Of a stretch of DNA of 64,000 bases, positions 11,271-21,675 are shown one piece after another (the first letter of the stretch is position 1; every line of letters starts with the position of its first letter). The notes under the pieces were generated by a model, which saw nothing but the letters and a program-made list of their open reading frames with translations, searched no databases and was not told where the DNA came from. The position numbers were made by a program, and so were the translations under genes. This stretch comes from Begonia masoniana (taxonomy: Eukaryota > Streptophyta > Magnoliopsida > Cucurbitales > Begoniaceae), in assembly GCA_022432975.1 (NCBI GenBank), contig CM039510.1, positions 29,617,412 to 29,681,411 on the forward strand. The letters are read 5' to 3'.

Positions 11271-11526
11271 AGAACATTAGAATAGAGAGTCAAGAGAATA
11301 GTCGAAGCAAGGTAAAGAGGGTTTGCTATGTGAACCTCGACGAGAAGACTGTAGGTTGAATACAGAACGATATGGAAACACTTAGAATTTAGTTACTATT
11401 AGAAGGAATACCATTGGTGTGATTAAGCGAATAAGGGTGCATTGTAAAAACTCGTATGTTTTGGATACGCGTGAAGTTAGAAGTTAGTGAGTTTCCAGAT
11501 ATTAGAGAGTTAAAGTCATGTGCAAG
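11271..11526 (+). mobile_element. Internal spacer after gag, copy 1 (left)
   Basis: Purine-rich sequence after the gag stop with no long frame. It matches copy 2 at about 17189-17442. Short translated stretches look like the start of a pol N-terminal region (for example KLEVSEFPDIREL), but no protease or RT motif is present. It ends at TGTGCAAG where the Cassandra insertion begins. Confidence 0.65.
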
Positions 11527-11755
11527 TTGCTATGTTGGAAGGGTGTCTTTACATATGTTTGATTTCCACATACTTTCCCAAGCGATGTGGGATTGTGACG
11601 ACCCCCTTTTTACGACCTATCACCTTCTGGTTCGCCCACGCGGACGTACCGCCATCCGGGTTCCGGTTCGTGCAGCCATCGTACACATACGTGCACATTC
11701 GGGTCGTCACAATGTGGAAATGAAACATATGTAAAGACACCCTTCCAACATAGCA
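11527..11755. repeat. Palindromic rearrangement of the Cassandra left LTR
   Basis: GCTATGTTGGAAGGGTGTCT at 11529 reads outward, and its reverse complement ending CCTTCCAACATAGC is at about 11739-11752. The arms (about 42 bp, one mismatch) enclose a block from TGTGACGACCCCC to GGGTCGTCACA (11594-11711), the reverse complement of the 3' LTR start at 12020-12139. So the first part of the left LTR is inverted and partly duplicated relative to the right LTR. Confidence 0.85.
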
Positions 11756-11783
11756 AGACGCGTTTTGGAGCACGATTGGCAAC

Positions 11784-11862
11784 GGATCCCATAAGAACTT
11801 CGAAGTTAAAAGTGCTTCGGCGAGAGCAATTCCAGGTTGGGTGACCTTCCGGGAAGTTCTCG
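11784..11862 (+). ncRNA. 5S rRNA-like core, Cassandra 5' LTR
   Basis: From GGATCCCATAAGAACTTCG to GGGAAGTTCTCG the sequence follows plant 5S rRNA from its mid region to near its 3' end, including box-A-like AAGTTAAAAGTGCTTCGG and box-C-like CCAGGTTGGGTGACC. The 5' third of 5S rRNA is absent, so this is the Cassandra-embedded core and not a functional 5S gene. Confidence 0.9.
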
Positions 11863-11950
11863 CCAAACAAAGCCGTGAGGGGAAGATATTGGGCTACGGC
11901 CCATTCCCCAGAGCGGACAATGTCTTGCTGGGAAAAGGGGTCGTTACAAA

Positions 11951-11962
11951 TGGTATCAGAGC
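11951..11962 (+). other. Cassandra primer-binding site
   Basis: TGGTATCAGAGC, a perfect match to the usual initiator-tRNA-Met complement, two bases after the 5' LTR end at 11948. Confidence 0.9.
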
Positions 11963-12019
11963 CTGTACCCAACCGAAAATGTGGCCAACGAGGACGTTGG
12001 GCCCCCGAGGAGGGGTGAT

Positions 12020-12396
12020 TGTGACGACCCGAATGTGCAAGTATGTGTACGATGGCTGCACAAACCGGAACCCGGATGGCGGTACGTCCGCGTGGGCGAA
12101 CCGGAAGGTGACAGGTCGTAAAAAGGGAGTCGTCACAGTCCCACATCGCTTGGGGAAGTATGTGGAAATGAAACATATGTAAAGAGACCCTCCCAACATA
12201 GCAAGACGCGTTTTGGAGCACAATTGGCAACGGATCCTAAAAGAACTCCGAAGTTAAAAGTTCTTTGGCGAGAGCAATTCCAGGTTGGGTGACCTTCCGG
12301 GAAGTTCTTGCCAAACAAAGTCGTGAGGGTAGGATATTGGGTTACGGCCCAATCCCCAGAGCGGACAATATCTTGCTGGGAATACGGGTCGTTACA
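12020..12396 (+). mobile_element. Cassandra 3' LTR (377 bp)
   Basis: It begins TGTGACGACCCGAATGTGC and ends CGGGTCGTTACA. Its first 120 bp (12020-12139) are bounded by TGTGACGACCC and GGGAGTCGTCACA and contain CGTCCGCG, echoing the small element at 7080/21131. After it comes CCCACATCGCTTGGGG, which resembles the start of Cassandra LTRs elsewhere. This suggests, without proving, that a small palindromic module sits at the LTR front. Confidence 0.85.
12232..12310 (+). ncRNA. 5S rRNA-like core, Cassandra 3' LTR
   Basis: Second copy of the 5S-like block, running from GGATCC through AACTCCGAAGTTAAAAG and CAGGTTGGGTGACC to GGGAAGTTCTTG. It is close to the 5' LTR copy with a few substitutions, for example TTCTTTGGCG in place of TGCTTCGGCG. 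Confidence 0.88.
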
Positions 12397-13368
12397 CCTG
12401 CAATCTTAGATTACCTCCAAGATGGAAATAAAGATATCATCGTTCGAGGAACTATAGAGGTAAACTATGATGAAGGGACACTTCTAGATTTCAAGGAAAA
12501 ATACAAGGGTAAGGTCCGGATTAAGAGTGTTAGACTAATTACAATAAGTTATAAACTAGAAGATTGTCGGATGAATAGTTGTGAGGAAGTTGAGAAGAGT
12601 GCTCAGGATCTGACTAGGAGGGAGGAAATCCTGCGAGAGATTAGATATAGTTATAAGTATTGAGATCTTAGGAATGATTGGAAGTAATGATATTTGGGCT
12701 TAAGGATAAGTGAAGGAAATTAGTTAGATTAAAAAGGGAAGGAGATTGAGAGTTTAAGTGATGATTGACTGAGTGAAATCAATGGGTGTATAAGTGATTA
12801 AACAATAAAACGCCTATTCGGAAAAGTTAAGATTGGAAGTTAGATCAGTGTTTAATGGCATGCGATTAGTGAAATTTGCGATTCATAGAATAAGGAGAAT
12901 AAGGATTTGAGTTAGACAAATGAGAATAATGAGTTAGAGAGTTTATCCTCTAGACGATTAAATATAAACCAAAGCATGCACGAGTCGTCAAATGTCAAAT
13001 GAACAGTTAGAGATCATTTGATTGGGGACTTAGAAAATTTGGTAAGACTCCATGCGTAAGCAAAGACGTGTTTAGCACAATTGGAAGTAAGGAGTACAGT
13101 TATGAGGTTAATGATGTATCAATTGGTTATAAGAGTTTTGTTTTAGAATTACAGAGATAGATTCCAAGTATAAATAGAATCAACGTTTTTAAATAAGAAA
13201 TTATAATTCTGATAGATAAAGGGAAGGAACCCGAAAAGTGCGGAATAAGACCGCAAGGCGTGGGGTGTTAATGTTGAGAAAATAAGGCCGCAAGGCGTGG
13301 GGTGTTAATGTTGAGAAATATACGCTGGGCCAATTTTGAGGACAAAATTTCTATTAAGGAGGGTATAA
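12397..13368 (+). mobile_element. Internal spacer of copy 1 up to polypurine tract
   Basis: This continues the gag element after Cassandra and matches 17456-18389. A frame to 12663 encodes ILDYLQDGNKDIIVRG.. and ends REIRYSYKY; no known domain is recognised. A unit of about 39 bp around CCGCAAGGCGTGGGG is duplicated at about 13240-13320 and single in copy 2. The end carries the chromovirus-like polypurine context GAGGACAAAATTTCTATTAAGGAGGG at 13338-13363 (shown as GAGGACAAAATTTC, then ATTAAGGAGGG). Confidence 0.75.
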
Positions 13369-15928
13369 TGTAACACCAGAGATTTTCGGGTTCCCACTTA
13401 CTATGGGCATTTTCATAAATAGAAGAATTTGTTCCCGTTTTGTGAACAAAAAGTTTTAATAGAGCCCCTATAATAAATGAGGATTTCTGGTGAAATGAGC
13501 ACAATTTGGAGAGAACAAATCGTTAATTAAATAACGAGCCCCTATAATAAATGAGGATTTCTAGTGAAGTGAGCACAATTTGAAGAGAACGAATAGTTAG
13601 TTAAATAACGAAATAATTGACGAAACTAATAGAAAATCAATTGGAAGAGCAGAATTGTAATTTGCCAAGCAAAATTAATTATAAAACTTCACAACTTCTT
13701 TCCCCTCCCACGATTTTTCATTCTGCCATTTCTTCGTCCAGAGGGTTCCAGACAATTCCCTACTCCCTCTCGCGCGATTCCACTTCCGGCGACGAACGAT
13801 TTCCTTCCGACGATCGATCCTTCACATTTCTTCTCCAAAAACAACCCTTAGGTAAGATTCTATGCTTAAGGATGTTGTTGTAAAAGTTTTAGAGTTATTA
13901 TTAACTAGGGGTTTCGTTTAAGGTTTTATCGAAATTGATGGTTTATGTTAAAAATGGATGGGTTTGCGGTATTTATGACTTTAGTGGATGTATTGACGAT
14001 TATTGGAAGTAGTTGTTTAATCTATTGGTGAATGTTGGAGATTTTGAAAGTTCGATGATCTAGGCTCGGTTCTAATGCCGTAGGTTGTGAAATGTTCTAG
14101 GTGGACCAGCTCAAAACGAGAAACTCTGCGTGCTAAGAATGCGAGGTAAGTTTTCGTGTCTTGTTTGGCCGATCCGGCCTACACCATGGATGAGCTTTAT
14201 TGATTGAGGATAATTGGAGAAATTCTTGTTTAGTGTAGGTTGGAAGGATAGTTAAAGTAATTGTATGTTAGAACGTTTTTTTCATTAGGTTCTATGTTTT
14301 GTTTGTGTTTTTTCTTTACGTTTATGCTCAAATCCATGTTCATGCACCATGTTTTACGAACCGGCACAAAAAAATGAATTTCCGCATATGTTTTCATGAA
14401 AAGAAATGCCTAATGAAAAGATATGAAATGCATGTAATTTGGTCACGTTCGAGGTGGGGTTCAGACATGGTTATTTTGAGAGGAGGAGCATGTTTTTTCC
14501 CTGTAGATGGAAAGGGCTATCTAACCACGAGATGTGCCCTCTCATCTGGTGAGAGTCAACCCCCGGTGACACCCTCTGTTATGAAATGTAAAGAATGAAC
14601 ATGACATGCATGATTTTATGAACTGTATATGCACATCATGCATTTTCATTTATGTAGATTTACTAAGCCTATAGCTCATAGTTTATCTCTATGGTGTAGG
14701 TGACTTCGATACAGGTGAGGATGAGATTCCTCCTCCCGATGTATAAGTTGGTTGATGAGGTGTGCCCGTGGGAGTGTGCTGTGCAGTCAGAGCTAAATTG
14801 ACCCGTGGGAGCATTAGTTAAGTGTTTTGGGGATTTTGGGTTTATGTCGGGCTGATGGAGGAAAGTATATAAATTGTATAGAACTCATTTTAGGGTGTTT
14901 GATGTCTGGATAGTGTAGATATTTAAATCAATGAATGGAAGATGATTTTTGACGTTTAATGTTTCTGAAAACTCTGGGTGAATGGTATGTAGATACCGGG
15001 AGAAAATAATGTGAAGGCAGCTCTCTGGAAAAAATCTAGAGAGCTAGCCGATCGATCGGGTATTGCATGGTTTAGAGTAAGAATTTTATAAGTCTGGATG
15101 TCGTCCAAGGGCGTTGTCCAAGTTCCGTGGGCAATAGCCCGTGGACGAATAGGGTTTAAGTAGCCTGTGGACAAGTAAGTCACGTGGACGAATAAGTCTC
15201 GTGGACGATAAATTTTAGTTAAGTATTCTGTAAGAAAGACATCGTCCAAAGTCTGTGGACGATAAATTTTAGTTAAGTATTCTGTAAGAAAGTCATCGTC
15301 CAAAGTCTGTGGACGATAAATTTTAGTTAACTATTCTGTAAGAAAGTCATCGTCCAAAGTCTGTAGACTATAAAGTTTAGTTAAGTATTCTGGCAAGAGA
15401 AACTGAAGTCGTTCACGCTGCCTACAGTTTTCAGTCGTCCACACTGCCTACAGTTTTCAGTCGTCCACACTGATTACTGTTTATAGTCGTCCACACTGCC
15501 TACAGTTTTTGTCGTCCACGCCTCCTAAGTTTTTTGTCGTCCAAACCCGATAGAGAGAAATATCCTCCTCCACTGTTTAAATTGATGAAATCCGAGAGGT
15601 ATTTCCATCTATTTCCGTCGTCCAAACCCGATAGAGATAAACATCCTCCTTCAGTGCTTAAATTGAGAGAAGAACTAATGATTATTTATTCCGAGAGAAA
15701 TTAAGTGATAGAACTTGAGAGGAAAAATTTATTCTCTGCCTATATTTCTATGGTTTTAGAATTCACACCTAAGTTAAATTTTATTTTAGGTTTAACAAAT
15801 GAATAGTCTTCCACTGAATACAAGTGTACATGAATGATGGGTGCATGCAGGATCAAAATACGAATAAAAGTTTAAAATTTCATGGGATTTTTAGGGATAG
15901 TACAAGAGTTTAATTAAGGTTTGTTACA
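13369..15928 (+). mobile_element. LTR 2 of tandem gag-only array
   Basis: A 2560-bp LTR from TGTAACACCAGAG to TTTGTTACA. It serves as the 3' LTR of copy 1 and the 5' LTR of copy 2. It is co-linear with LTRs 1 and 3, with one TATA-box segment (13680-13687), donor-like sites near 13850 and 14140, acceptor-like GGTGTAGGTGA near 14697, and the 54-bp and 26-bp minisatellites at about 15209-15520. Confidence 0.92.
15209..15520. repeat. LTR 2 minisatellites: 54-bp then 26-bp units
   Basis: Same two unit types as in LTR 1, with three to four 54-bp units and about four 26-bp units. Unit number and base changes differ between the three LTRs. Confidence 0.82.
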
Positions 15929-15932
15929 GTTT

Positions 15933-15944
15933 TTGTATCAGAGC
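15933..15944 (+). other. Primer-binding site of copy 2
   Basis: TTGTATCAGAGC, one mismatch from TGGTATCAGAGC, four bases after the LTR 2 end at 15928. Confidence 0.8.
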
Positions 15945-16088
15945 CCCCGGGTTTTAAAATCGGTTATGTAGACTGCTCGAATGCGCATGCCACTACACGG
16001 ACATTCTTCTTAAACGGTAAGTATGTTTTATTTTATTTTTTTTTTGTTTCTTAGGATTATTTGTTTTAACCTTTGTAGGAGTTATAAA

Positions 16089-17188
16089 ATGGTCCGCGCA
16101 AGAGACGCTAGAGACGAAGGCTTAGATAGGCTGACAGACTTGCTTAATTGCCAGGCCCGACATATAGATAGGCAGGCTCAACAAATTGAACGGTTAGTAA
16201 ACCGTGAAGATCACAGGGCCTGAGAGGTGGTCATTCCAAACCATCAGAGTATGGAGAGGTTCCAAAAGCTACAGCCTCCTATATTTAATGGACAGTCTAC
16301 GGACCCCACTTTAGCCGAAGAGTGGATCCGAACTATGGAAGACATGCTGTGGTACGCAGGAGTAGAGAACGGAAATAAAGTCACGTACGTCACTTTCCAC
16401 TTGGCATTGGATGCCCGATTTTGGTGGGATTCTATTAAATCAACTACAGATGTGACACTGATAAGGTGGGAACGGTTTAAGACCGTGTTCTTCGATAAAT
16501 ACTTCAGTCGTAAAGTAAGGGCGGCAAAAAGGGCAAAGTTCAAGCAGCTGAAGCAAACTTGTTCGGTTGCGGAATATATTCAAAAATTTGAGGCTTTATC
16601 TCGGTTTGCACCGCGCTTAGTCAGCGATAATGAAGACAAGGTGCAACATTTATTGATGGATTAAACCCGGAGATTCGAAAGAGCATTATAGTGTTAGGCA
16701 TTTTAGATGTACCCTACGAGGAGATCGCAGCATGAGCTATGGTGTTGAGGCTGCAGAACTAGCACGTTAAACCAAGAGAACTGGCTAGGGGGTTCTTTTG
16801 AGAGATCCAGCCTCGACATCAGGACAAAGACTGGAAACCACGAGCGCAACAGCAACAGCAACAAAGAGGAGTTAAAAGACCATATAAGGGTGGAAATGGC
16901 CAGGGTAAGGAAAAACAAGTACAGGGAACCCCTCCGAAACCTTTGTGTCCTAAGTGCCAGAAAGTGCATAGTGGCGATTGCCGATGGCATACGGGTAAGT
17001 GCTATTGATGTGGAGAGGTTGACCACTATGTCAAGGATTGCCCGGAGTCAGGCAGAGACCAACTAGGCGGGGATCAGAGGGGAGTTATGCCAAGAGTCTG
17101 TGCTTTTATCGAGCCTGGCAATATTGATAACGAGGCCAGACCTTCAAATATTTCAGGTATGGTTTTATCTTAACAGTTAATGAAATGA
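16089..17188 (+). pseudogene. gag: Ty3/gypsy gag, copy 2, broken
   Basis: It is colinear with the gag at 10168 and starts MVRARDARDEGLDRL. The gag block is intact through FAPRLVSDNEDKVQH, then a one-base loss near 16648 shifts the frame. An in-frame TGA at 16221 replaces the CGA of copy 1, and a TAA near 17170 replaces CAA. The knuckle region reads CPKCQKVHSGDC and CY*CGEVDHYVKDC (about 16948-17043), keeping the frame that copy 1 lost but sharing its internal TGA. No pol follows. The two copies carry different knockouts, so either they decayed after duplication or both were already mobilised in trans. Confidence 0.9.
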
Positions 17189-18389
17189 AGAACATTAGAA
17201 TAGAGAGGCAAGAGAATAGTCGAAGTTAGGTAAAGAGGTTTCCTAGGTGAACCTCGACAAGAAGACTGTAGGTTGAATACAGATGATATGGAAACACTTA
17301 GAATTTAGTTACTATTAGAAGGAATACCATTGGTGTGATTAAGCGGATAAGGGTGCATTGTAAAAACTCGTATGTTTTGGATACGCGTGAAGTTAGAAGT
17401 TAGTGAGTTTCCAGATATTAGAGAGTTAAAGTCATGTGCAAGGTGATACTCGAGACCTGCAATCTTAGATTACCTCCAAGATGGAAATAAGGATATCATC
17501 GTTCGAGGAACTATAGAGGTAAACGGTGATGAAGGGACACTTCTAGAATTCAAGGAAAAATATAAGGGTAAGGTCCGGATTAAGAGTGTTAGACTAATTA
17601 CAATAAGTTATAAACGAGAAGGTTGTCGGATGAATAGTTGTGAGGAACTTGAGAAGAGTGCTCAGGATCTGACTAGGAGGGAGGAAATCCTGCGAGAGAT
17701 TAGATATAGTTATAAGTATTGAGATCTTAGGAATGATTGGAAGTAATGATATGTGGGCTTAAGGATAAGTGAAGGAAATTAGTTAGATTAAAAAGGGAAG
17801 GAGATTGAGAGTTTAAGTGATGATTGACTGAGTGAAATCAATGGGTGTGTGAGTGATTAAACAATAAAACGCCTAGTTGGAAAAGTTAAGATTGGAAGTT
17901 TGATCAGTGTTTAATGGCATGCGATTAGTGAAATTTGCGATTCATAGAATAAGGAGAATAAGGATTTCAGTTAGACAAATGAGAATAATGAGTTAGAGAG
18001 TTTAACCTCTAGACGATTAAATATAGACCAAAGCATACACGAGTCGTCAAATGTCAAATAAACAGTTAGAGATCATTTGATTGGGGACTTAGGAAATTTG
18101 GTAAGACTCCTTGCGTAAGCAAAGACGTGTTTAGCACAATTGGAAGTAAGGGATGCAGTTATGAGGTTAATGATGTATCAATGGTTATAAGAGTTTTGTT
18201 TTAGAACCACAGAGATAGATTCCAAGTATAGATAGAATCAACGTTTTTAAATAAGAAATTATAATTCTGATAAATAATGGGAAGGAACTCGAAAAGTGCG
18301 AAATAAGACCGCAAGGCGTGGGGTGTTAATGTCGAGAAATATACGCTGAGCCAATTTTGAGGACAAAATTTCTATTAAGGAGGGTGGAA
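17189..18389 (+). mobile_element. Internal spacer of copy 2, with Cassandra-empty site
   Basis: Purine-rich noncoding sequence matching 11271-11526 plus 12397-13368. At 17437-17464 it reads TGCAAGGTGATACTCGAGACCTGCAATC without interruption (given here as TGCAAG, GTGATACTCGAGA, CCTGCAATC), the allele without Cassandra. It ends in GAGGACAAAATTTC and ATTAAGGAGGGTGGAA before LTR 3. Confidence 0.8.
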
Positions 18390-20964
18390 TGTAACACCCG
18401 AGATTTTCAGGTTCCCACTTACTATGGGCATTTTCATAAATAGAAGAATTTGTGCCTATTTTGTGAATGAGAAGTTTTAATAGAGCCCCTATAATAAATG
18501 AGGATTTCTGGTGAAATGAGCACAATTTGGAGATAACGAATCGTTAATTAAATAACGAGCCCCTATAATAAATGAGGATTTCTGGTGAAGTGAGCACAAT
18601 TTGGAGAGAACGAATAGTTAGTTAAATAACGAATAATTGACGAAACTAATAGAAAATCAATTGGAATGGCAGAATGGTAATTTACCAAGCCAAATTAATT
18701 ATAAAACTTCACAACTTCTTTCCCCTCCCACGATTTTTCATTCTGCCATTTCTTCCTCTAGAGGGTTCCAGGCGATTCCCTTCTCCCTCTCGCGCGATTC
18801 CACTTCTGACGACGAACAATTTCCTTCCTTCGATCAATCCTTCACATTTCTTCTCCAAAAACAACCCTTAGGTAAGATTCTATGCTTAAGGACGTCGTTG
18901 TACAAGTTTTGGAGTTATTATTAACTAGGTTTTTGTTTAAGGTTTTATCGAAATTGATGGTTTATGTTAAAAATGGATGGGTTTGCGGTATTTATAACTC
19001 TAGTGGATGTATTGACGATTATTGGAAGTAGTTGGTTAATCTATTGGTGAATGTTGGAGATTTTGAAAGTTCGATGATCTAGGCTCGGTTCTAATGTCGT
19101 GGGTTGTGAAATGTTCTCGGTGGACCAGCTCAAAACGAGAAGCTCTGCGTGCTAAGGACGCGAGGTAAGTCTTCGTGACTTGTTTGGCCGATCCGGCCTA
19201 CACCATGGATGAGCTTTATTGATTGAGGATAATTGGAGAAATTCTTGTTTAGTGTAGGTTGGAAGGGTAGTTAGGATAATTGTATGTTAGAACGCTTTTT
19301 TCATTATGTTCTATGTTTTGTTTGTACTTTTCTTTACGTTTATGCTCAAATCCATGTTCATGCACCATGTTTTACGAACCGGCACGAAAAAATGAATTTT
19401 TGCATATGTTTTCATGAAAAGAAACGCCTAATGAAAAGATATGAAATGCATGTAATCTGGTCACTCCGGAGTGGGGTTCAGACATGGCTGTCCTGAGAGG
19501 AGGAGCATGTTTTCCCCCCGGTAGATGGAAAGGGCTATCTAACCGCGAGATGTGCCCTCTCCATCTGGTGAGAGTCAACCCCCGGTGACACCCTCTGTTA
19601 TGAAATGTAAAGAATGAACATGACTACATGATTTTATGAACTGCATATGCACGTCATGCATTTTCATTTACGTAGATTTACTAAGCCTTTAGCTCATAGT
19701 TTATCTCTATGGTGTAGGTGAGTTCGATACAGGTGAGGATGAGATTCCTCCACCCGATGTATAAGCTGGTTGATGAGGTTTGCCCTGTGGGCGTGTGCTG
19801 TGCAGTCAGAGCCAAATTGACCCATTGGGACATTAGTTAAGTGTTTTAGGGATTTTTGGTTTATAGTCGGGCTGATGGGGGAAAGTATATAAATTGTATA
19901 GAACTCATTTTATGGTGTTTGATGTCTGGATAGTGTAGATATTTAAATCGATGAAATGGAAGATGATTTTTGACGTTTAATGTTTCTGGAAATTTTGGGT
20001 GAATGGTGTGTAGATACAAGGAAAAATAATGTGAAGGCAGCTCTCTGGACAAAATCCAGAGAGCTAGCTGATTGATCGGGATATTGCATGGTTTAGAGTC
20101 AGAGTTTTATAAGTCTGGATGTCGTCGAAGGTCATTGTCCATGTTCCGTGGGCAATAGCCTGTGGACGAATAGGGTTTAAGTAGCCTGTGGACAAGTAAG
20201 TCACGTGGACAAATAAGTCTCGTGGACGAATAAGTCACGTGGACGAATGTGGACGATAAATTTTAGTTAAGTATTATGTAAGAAAGTTGTCGTTCAAAGT
20301 CTGTGGATGATAAATTTTAGTTAAGTATTCTGTAAGAAAGTCATAATCCAAAGTCTATGGACGATAAATTTTAGTTAAGTATTCTGTAAGAAAGTCATCG
20401 TCCAAAGTCTGTGGACGATAAAGTTTAGTTAAGTATTCTGGCAAGAGAAACTCAGTCGTCCACACTACTTACAGTTTTTAGTCGTCCACACTGCCTACAG
20501 TTTTCAGTCGTCCACACTTACTACTAGTTTTCAGTCGTCCACACTGCCTACAGTTTTTGTCGTCCACGCCTCATAAGTTTTTGTCGTCCAAACCCGATAG
20601 AGGGAAATATCCTCCTCCACTGTTTAAATTGATGAAACTCGAGAGGTATTTTCTTATGTTTCTGTCGTCCAAATCCGATAGAGAGAAACATCCTCCTCCA
20701 CTGCTTAAATTGATGAAACCCGGGAAGAACTAAGTGATTATTTATTCCGAGAGAAATTAAGTGATAGAATCCGAGAGGAAAAATTTATTCTCTGCCCATA
20801 TTTCTATGGTTTTAGAGTTCACACCTAAGTTAAATTTTATTTTAGGTTTCACAAATGAATAGTCTTCCGTTGAATACCCGTTTACATGCATGATGGTGCA
20901 TGCATGATCAAAATACGAATAAAAGTTTAATTAAGGTACAAGGGTTTAATTAAGGTTCGTTACA
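18390..20964 (+). mobile_element. LTR 3 of tandem gag-only array
   Basis: A 2575-bp LTR from TGTAACACCCGAG to TTCGTTACA. It is followed by CTTGG (20965-20969), close to the CTAGG before LTR 1. It has one TATA segment (18700-18707) and the two minisatellites at about 20256-20570. Near its end about 30 bp are lost or replaced relative to LTRs 1 and 2 (TTAATTAAGG occurs twice close together). Confidence 0.92.
20256..20570. repeat. LTR 3 minisatellites: 54-bp then 26-bp units
   Basis: Same units as at 9268 and 15209. Several units carry private substitutions (for example GTGGATGATAAA, CACACTACTTACAG). Confidence 0.8.
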
Positions 20965-20969
20965 CTTGG

Positions 20970-21131
20970 TCATAATGTGGAGGCTAGGGTTCAAATTATT
21001 GGGAAGGCAAAAACTCCCTTTTCAGGGGAGAGAAGGTCATGAGTGACGACTGGTCCGTATACTGGATCTGGACCCGAATGACGATGCGTCCGCGAGGGAA
21101 ATAAGTCGGTGAAGGGGGTAGGTCCTTACAA
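20970..21131. mobile_element. Small terminal-inverted element, right part
   Basis: Partner of 7080-7186. It ends GGGGGTAGGTCCTTACA and is followed by AAAAC, matching the AAAAC before 7080. It repeats GAGAAGGTCATGAGTGAC in direct orientation with the left part (about 7141 and 21025) and holds GATGCGTCCGCGAGGG. The tandem gypsy array therefore inserted into this element. Confidence 0.7.
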
Positions 21132-21136
21132 AAACT

Positions 21137-21675
21137 CTACATGATTAGTCTTCACAACTATCGCTTCAATTCTCTTAATTTGTCAACGCTCATAATTCAC
21201 ATCCCAAATCTTATTGTGTTAACTATTTATTCTAGATATTTCTATTAATGTCTAACTATGTGTCACGCTTCTTTATATAAGAAATGTGATGTACATGTGT
21301 AATTAACATACTCCCATGTGCAACTAATTCTCATGCACTTCCTAACCTTAAGTGCAACCATTTCCATGAACTTTATCCTCAATTCAAATCAAAAAATGAT
21401 ATTATGATTACTCTATCTATTTCATTCACTCAACTCATGATTTACAATTCACCAAATCTATCTATACATTTCTAATTAATTTCTAACATAATTTCATTTA
21501 CATAGTGATAAGTCTAAAAAAGAGTTATTGTACAAGTATTTTTTATGTGTATATTGTTAATAATTAGTGATGAATCAAATAAAAATGTATAATATGTTAG
21601 GGAATGCTATAATATCGAGCACAACTTCAACTTTTATTAATTTAGTTATTATTCCTTCTAGTTTGAGAGAATTTA
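21137..21675. other. AT-rich sequence, no gene recognised
   Basis: Noncoding-looking DNA with many short T- and A-rich runs and no protein similarity seen. It is probably host intergenic sequence between two insertions. Confidence 0.5.

Larger units (their letters stand above)
11527..12396 (+). mobile_element. Cassandra-type TRIM retrotransposon
   Basis: Cassandra is a nonautonomous terminal-repeat element whose LTRs carry a 5S rRNA-like core with Pol III promoter boxes. Here the 5' LTR ends GGGTCGTTACA at 11948, a perfect PBS TGGTATCAGAGC follows at 11951-11962, then a polypurine-like GAGGAGGGGTGA (12007-12018), then a 3' LTR at 12020-12396. Both LTRs hold the 5S-like core. The second tandem gag element keeps the uninterrupted site at 17437-17464, so this insertion is specific to copy 1. 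Compared with that site, 13 bp (17443-17455) are missing here. The left LTR is rearranged: 11527-11711 is the reverse complement of the LTR start. Confidence 0.93.

Noticed and set aside
11784..12310. Two functional 5S rRNA genes
   Set aside because: The first third of 5S rRNA is missing and the copies sit inside terminal repeats with PBS between them, which is the Cassandra arrangement.
11456..12318. Overlapping frames of 67-206 codons on both strands around the Cassandra element
   Set aside because: They follow the inverted repeats and 5S-like core; none resembles a protein and Cassandra is noncoding.
12397..12663. Integrase or chromodomain remnant in the gag-only element
   Set aside because: The peptide ILDYLQDGNKDIIVRG.. 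has no convincing match to integrase, RNase H or chromodomain motifs.
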